The translations under genes were made by a program, and so were the position numbers. From Kluyveromyces lactis (Eukaryota > Ascomycota > Saccharomycetes > Saccharomycetales > Saccharomycetaceae), in NCBI RefSeq assembly GCF_000002515.2, contig NC_006040.1, positions 744,001 through 808,000 on the forward strand: 64,000 nucleotides of DNA, given 5' to 3'. Shown here one piece after another: positions 60,464 to 64,000 of this stretch; within the stretch, counting starts at the first letter, position 1; every line of letters begins with the position of its first letter. The notes below the pieces were generated by a model, which worked only from the letters and a program-made list of their open reading frames with translations, was not told where the DNA came from and ran no database searches.

Positions 60464-61075
60464 ATGAGCATCAAACGTGAAGGTAGCAGATATCGATACG
60501 ATCACGAAACGAAAAGAAGCCGCTATGAAGGTGCCCAAAAAAAAGTAATCTTGCCTATATTTGAGCCATCAGGATTATTGGAACTGGAAAGCCACCAGAA
60601 AAAAGGCATACAACTTAAGCATGTAGAGCCCAAAGATGCGATATCACCCCACGATTTCTATAAAAAGCTAAAAGTACCTAAGTGGGATCAAATTCGTTAT
60701 GAGCTTGTTGTGTATAGGAAGGGCGTCAAGGGTGAAGTAAGTAAAACTAAGTTGCATGATAAAAGTTGCTATATTATCGGTAGAGGATTAGGTCAGAGTC
60801 TACGACGCTTCGAATCTGATGGAGAGGAAATTATTCTTGCTGATATCCCAATCCAAGAGGAAAGCTGTTCGAAAGAACATTGTGCCGTACAATTCCGACA
60901 AGTCGGTGAATCTTTAATTCCATACTTGATTGATCTTGATTCTTCCAACGGTACGTGTTTGAATGATTCAGCCGTTCCTAGCGCCCGGTATATCGAGTTA
61001 AAGAGCTCTGATATTATACACGTATCTGAAGATCCAAATGATTCAGATTATGAGCTCATTTTCCTAGCCGTATGA
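60464..61075 (+). CDS. PML1: Pml1, FHA subunit of the RES pre-mRNA retention and splicing complex
   Basis: 203 residues from the chosen start against 204 in S. cerevisiae Pml1 (YLR016C), which with Bud13 and Snu17 forms the RES complex that aids splicing and holds unspliced pre-mRNA in the nucleus. An Arg-rich N terminus is followed by FEPSGLLELESHQKKGIQLKHVEP and an FHA domain at about 80-200, with SCYIIGRGLGQSL, EESCSKEHCAVQFRQ, LIDLDSSNGTCLN and ARYIELKSSDIIHVSE, all close to yeast. The start ATG at 60464 (MSIKREGSRYRY) best fits the family; an in-frame ATG at 60422 would add 14 residues. It is divergent from DBP4 and convergent with KAR2. Confidence 0.93.
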   Translation: MSIKREGSRYRYDHETKRSRYEGAQKKVILPIFEPSGLLELESHQKKGIQLKHVEPKDAISPHDFYKKLKVPKWDQIRYELVVYRKGVKGEVSKTKLHDKSCYIIGRGLGQSLRRFESDGEEIILADIPIQEESCSKEHCAVQFRQVGESLIPYLIDLDSSNGTCLNDSAVPSARYIELKSSDIIHVSEDPNDSDYELIFLAV

Positions 61076-61573
61076 TCTATTCTTTTGTATTTTTCATGTA
61101 CAAGTCCTTCTTGAGAATCGATTTCTTGAAACCTTATATTATTTGTATTTTATAAAATCGGAAATGTAATTTCTATACATTACAAAACTATGTGAGAAAA
61201 AGATAAATCAATATCGATGTATGCTAGAGAATGGAAGAGGTAGTTGGACTCGTTTTAAATATGTTAAACAAGAACTTTTTCTTTTTTTTTTTTTTGCTGC
61301 TTTATTCTTCTCGTTGCGTACAAGTCAATGGAACTTTCCGCAGTTGTGTTGTTCCAGACATACGGGTCAGCATCAGAGCTTGTCAAATATAGAAATGACA
61401 TGCGCAAGACAATACAGATTTGGAAATTGAAAGATTGCAAAGTAAACTAAAGTTTTGCTTTCGGATGTGACTTCATTCGCAGGACGGAAGAAAACAAGCA
61501 TTGTTGAATTCGTTATTTTTTTTCTTTCAGTTGAGTTTATAGTCTCCCATTGTTTTCGGAGTATTGAAGGTGA
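61076..61573. other. Convergent 3' intergenic region, PML1/KAR2
   Basis: About 500 bases with a 14-base T run at 61282-61295. A 69-codon open frame spanning the T run has no motif and is not called. Confidence 0.55.
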
Positions 61574-63614
61574 TTATAATTCGTCATCAAAATAGTCGTC
61601 GTCATCTTCATCTTCGAATCCCTCTCCTGAAGTAGAGCCTTGAGATGCAGAAGCCTTAGCCAAAATTGGTTCCACGGATTCCTTGAATGAAGCCATCTTT
61701 TCTTCGAAATCTTCAGCTTCAGCGACATCAGAGTTGTCTTCCAACCATTCTAAGGATTCATTGACATTGTCTAAAACGGTTTCCTTGTCATCTTCATCCA
61801 TGATTTCGGCCAATTCACCGTTAACAGAATTCTTCACGTAGTGAACAAAGTTTTCAAATGTGTTAACGAGCTTCGCTCTTAGCCTTGAATTTGGCATCTT
61901 CAGCTGCATACTTTTCAGCTTCTTCGACCATTCTGTCGATATCATCCTGAGACAATCTACCCTTGTCATTGGCAATGGTAATAGATTCGGACTTACCAGT
62001 GTCTTTATCGGTGGCAGAAACGGTTAGGATACCATTAGCATCCAAAGCAAATGTGACCTCAATTTGTGGAACACCTCTTGGGGCTGCTCTAATATCACTT
62101 AGCTCGAAATTACCCAATAAGTTGTTATCCTTAACCATAGCTCTTTCACCTTCGTAAACTTGAATTCTAACAGCCTTTTGGTTGTCAACTGCAGTAGAGA
62201 AAATTTGAGATTTTTTGGTTGGAATTGCAGTGTTTCTCTTGATCAATGGAGTCATGACACCACCAGTGGTTTCAATACCCAAAGTCAAGGCATTAACGTC
62301 TAACAAGACGATATCTTCGACACCTTCTTCACCAGATAAAACACCAGCTTGTACAGCAGCACCGTATGCAACGGCTTCATCTGGGTTGATACCCTTGGAA
62401 GCCTTCTTACCGTTAAAGAACTTCTCCAATAGTTGTTGAACCTTTGGAATTCTTGTAGAACCACCGACTAAGACGATGTCATCGATATCTTCCTTTTGTA
62501 GACCAGAATCCTTCAAAACCTTTTCTACTGGCTTCAAAGTCTTCTTGAATAGAGCCAAGTTTAATTCTTCGAATTTAGCCCTAGTCAATGTTTCAGAGAA
62601 ATCAATACCGTTGAAGAAAGAGTCTATTTCAATACGGGTAGAAGTTTGACTAGACAAAGAACGCTTGGCTTTTTCAGCTTCTCTTTTTAACTTAGCCATG
62701 GCTTTATCATTCTTGGTGACGTCCAAGTCATGCTTCTTTTGGAACAGCTGAGCAAAGTGACGGACTAATTTGTAGTCGAAATCTTCACCACCTAAATGAG
62801 TGTCACCAGCGGTAGCTTGAACTTCAAAGACACCATTTTCAATAGACAACAAAGATACATCGAAGGTACCACCACCCAAATCATAGACAATAATTTGGTG
62901 TTCGTCTTCTGTCTTATCTAAACCATAAGCAATGGCTGCAGCGGTAGGTTCGTTAACGATTCTCAAAATGTTCAAACCAGCAATGGCACCTGCGTCCTTA
63001 GTGGCTTGTCTTTGAGCATCGTTAAAGTAAGCAGGTACAGTGACAACCGCATGAGTAACTTTCTTACCCAAGTAGTCTTCAGCGATTTGCTTCATCTTAC
63101 CCAAAATCATACCAGAGACTTCTTCTGGAGTGAATTCTTTCTTTTCACCCTTCACAGTAACTTCAACATATGGCTTATTGCCCTTGTTAACCACAGTATA
63201 TGGCAAATGCTTGATATCTCTTTGAACCGTTGGATCGTTGTATTGTAGACCAATCAATCTCTTGATATCAAAAATGGTGTTCTTTGGATTAGATGCAGCT
63301 TGGTTCTTAGCAGCATCACCGATCAATCTTTCATCGTCAGTGAATGAAACGTAAGATGGAGTAATTCTGTTACCTTGCTCATTGGCTAGGATTTCAGTTT
63401 TACCATTTTTCATCACAGCAACACAAGAATATGTGGTACCCAAATCGATACCAATAACGGTACCATAATCTTCGTGATCTTCAGCAGCACGAGCTACAAC
63501 TCGCGAGGACTGAGAGCCCGTTAGGGCAATTGGCATTATAACGGCCAAAAGCACATAAAACACGGCTAGTGACGACACTAGCCATCCAACTGAACTTTTC
63601 CTGGCAGAAAACAT
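61574..63614 (-). CDS. KAR2: ER Hsp70 chaperone BiP/Kar2, with one frame disruption near the 3' end
   Basis: ER-lumenal Hsp70 for translocation, folding, ERAD and karyogamy (S. cerevisiae YJL034W). A signal peptide (about 1-42, hydrophobic [21 protein letters not shown]) precedes the ATPase domain, with [25 protein letters not shown] and [14 protein letters not shown] substrate-binding domain follows, with [13 protein letters not shown]. The first frame runs 583 codons and stops at 61863-61865 after KFKAKSEAR. The next frame continues at once with homologous sequence ([12 protein letters not shown]) to a DDEL end, 96 residues on, 679 in all against 682 in S. cerevisiae. One extra T in CGTTAAC explains it. 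KAR2 is essential, so a sequence error is the simplest reading. The DDEL ending points to Kluyveromyces. Confidence 0.95.
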
Positions 63615-63851
63615 AATGATCTTTGGTTGATCTTACTATTACTAACTTGAAACTAGTAAAAACTGAACCAGACTTGGATTGATTGATTTTGCTTTCTGAG
63701 TAAAACACTGATAGTTTTATCAACCTTCAAAATTTGAACGAACAAGAAATAAAATGAATACTTATGTGTCTATACTTAAATAAACGAGAAGAATTATTAT
63801 AGGTTTTGGAAATTATACCTGTCCTTTATATATATACGTAACTGTGATATA

Positions 63852-63858
63852 TACGTGT
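63852..63858 (+). promoter_or_regulatory. UPRE-like TACGTGT, KAR2 promoter
   Basis: TACGTGT matches the UPRE-2 type core bound by Hac1, the unfolded-protein-response factor that induces KAR2. It lies 238 bases before the ATG. Confidence 0.4.
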
Positions 63859-63897
63859 TTCTTCATATTTCCACCAAGATTTTCCTCGAAAATCGAT

Positions 63898-63905
63898 GAA
63901 AATTC
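63898..63905. promoter_or_regulatory. Heat-shock-element half (GAAAATTC), KAR2 promoter
   Basis: One GAAnnTTC pair, the minimal inverted unit of an HSE. A third unit is poorly placed (spacing of three). KAR2 is known to be heat-inducible in yeasts through an HSE, so this is plausible but weak. Confidence 0.3.
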
Positions 63906-64000
63906 ACGGAAGAGAAGAACAAGAAGAAAAGTCATTTTGACACGTAAACCATTTATTTCATTTTTTTTTTCTTTTGAGATCTTAGACAGACAATGTCCGC

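Larger units (their letters stand above)
63615..64000. other. KAR2 promoter region at window end
   Basis: 386 bases upstream of KAR2, AT-rich, with a TACGTGT Hac1-type site at 63852 and a GAAnnTTC heat-shock half-pair at 63898. No gene start is visible before the window ends. Confidence 0.5.

Noticed and set aside
63640-63646. TACTAAC on the plus strand near the KAR2 start
   Set aside because: It lies on the strand opposite to KAR2 and no plus-strand gene is present here.
1-64000. Retrotransposon LTRs, DNA transposons, CRISPR, prophage or telomeric repeats
   Set aside because: No long direct or inverted terminal repeats, no reverse transcriptase, integrase or transposase frames and no 25-base telomere-type repeats were seen.

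Overview
This 64 kb window is budding-yeast nuclear DNA. Almost every large ORF can be matched by eye to a Saccharomyces cerevisiae protein, the gene density is about one per 2 kb, and introns are rare. The BiP/Kar2 protein carries a C-terminal DDEL retrieval signal, which is known from Kluyveromyces lactis, where S. cerevisiae has HDEL. Gene order interleaves two duplicated S. cerevisiae segments, so the genome did not pass through the yeast whole-genome duplication. The best guess is Kluyveromyces, probably K. lactis or a close sibling. The species call is an inference.

Layout. 0-10 kb: hexapeptide acetyltransferase, tRNA-Gln(TTG), ERG9 (squalene synthase), RTP1, YAR1, SUI3 (eIF2 beta) and a small unrecognised gene. 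10-27 kb: an unrecognised gene behind a 2.1 kb gene-free stretch, then CCZ1, SRP54, SHE3, OPY1, ASA1, a YPR084W-like P-loop protein, ATG14, VMA2 and MDM36. In this block genes of S. cerevisiae chromosome II (YBR127-131) alternate with genes of chromosome XVI (YPR083-088). 27-44 kb: CDC34, a small coiled-coil protein, a GAC1/PIG1-type PP1 subunit, MCM5, SMD2 and CDC25. 44-64 kb: SAK1, CCT8, tRNA-Met(CAT), VPS53, an unrecognised gene, MAD2, BET4 (with an intron directly after the ATG), CTK2, DBP4, PML1 and KAR2. The last block largely follows the YJL006-YJL034 region of S. cerevisiae.

The genes are housekeeping: sterol synthesis, translation and ribosome assembly, ER targeting and folding, vesicle tethering and prenylation, vacuole acidification and autophagy, DNA replication, cell cycle, and Ras/Snf1 signalling. 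They do not form an operon-like system, and I saw no transposon, LTR element, CRISPR array, centromere or telomere. Promoters hold recognisable yeast signals: PAC/RRPE at YAR1 and DBP4, Reb1 sites at SUI3 and SMD2, an MCB at MCM5, and a UPRE-like site at KAR2.

The points most worth a second look are: a one-base frame disruption near the 3' end of the essential KAR2 gene; the split BET4 gene with an unusual 5' splice site; a possible unannotated 5' exon of the GAC1/PIG1 gene; a perfect 27-bp palindrome holding two CACGTG boxes; an isolated tRNA-like B-box palindrome upstream of DBP4; and four genes I cannot identify. Several starts were moved downstream to the first ATG or to the ATG that matches the family (OPY1, ASA1, the YPR084W-like gene, SAK1, CCT8, MAD2, CTK2, DBP4, PML1).
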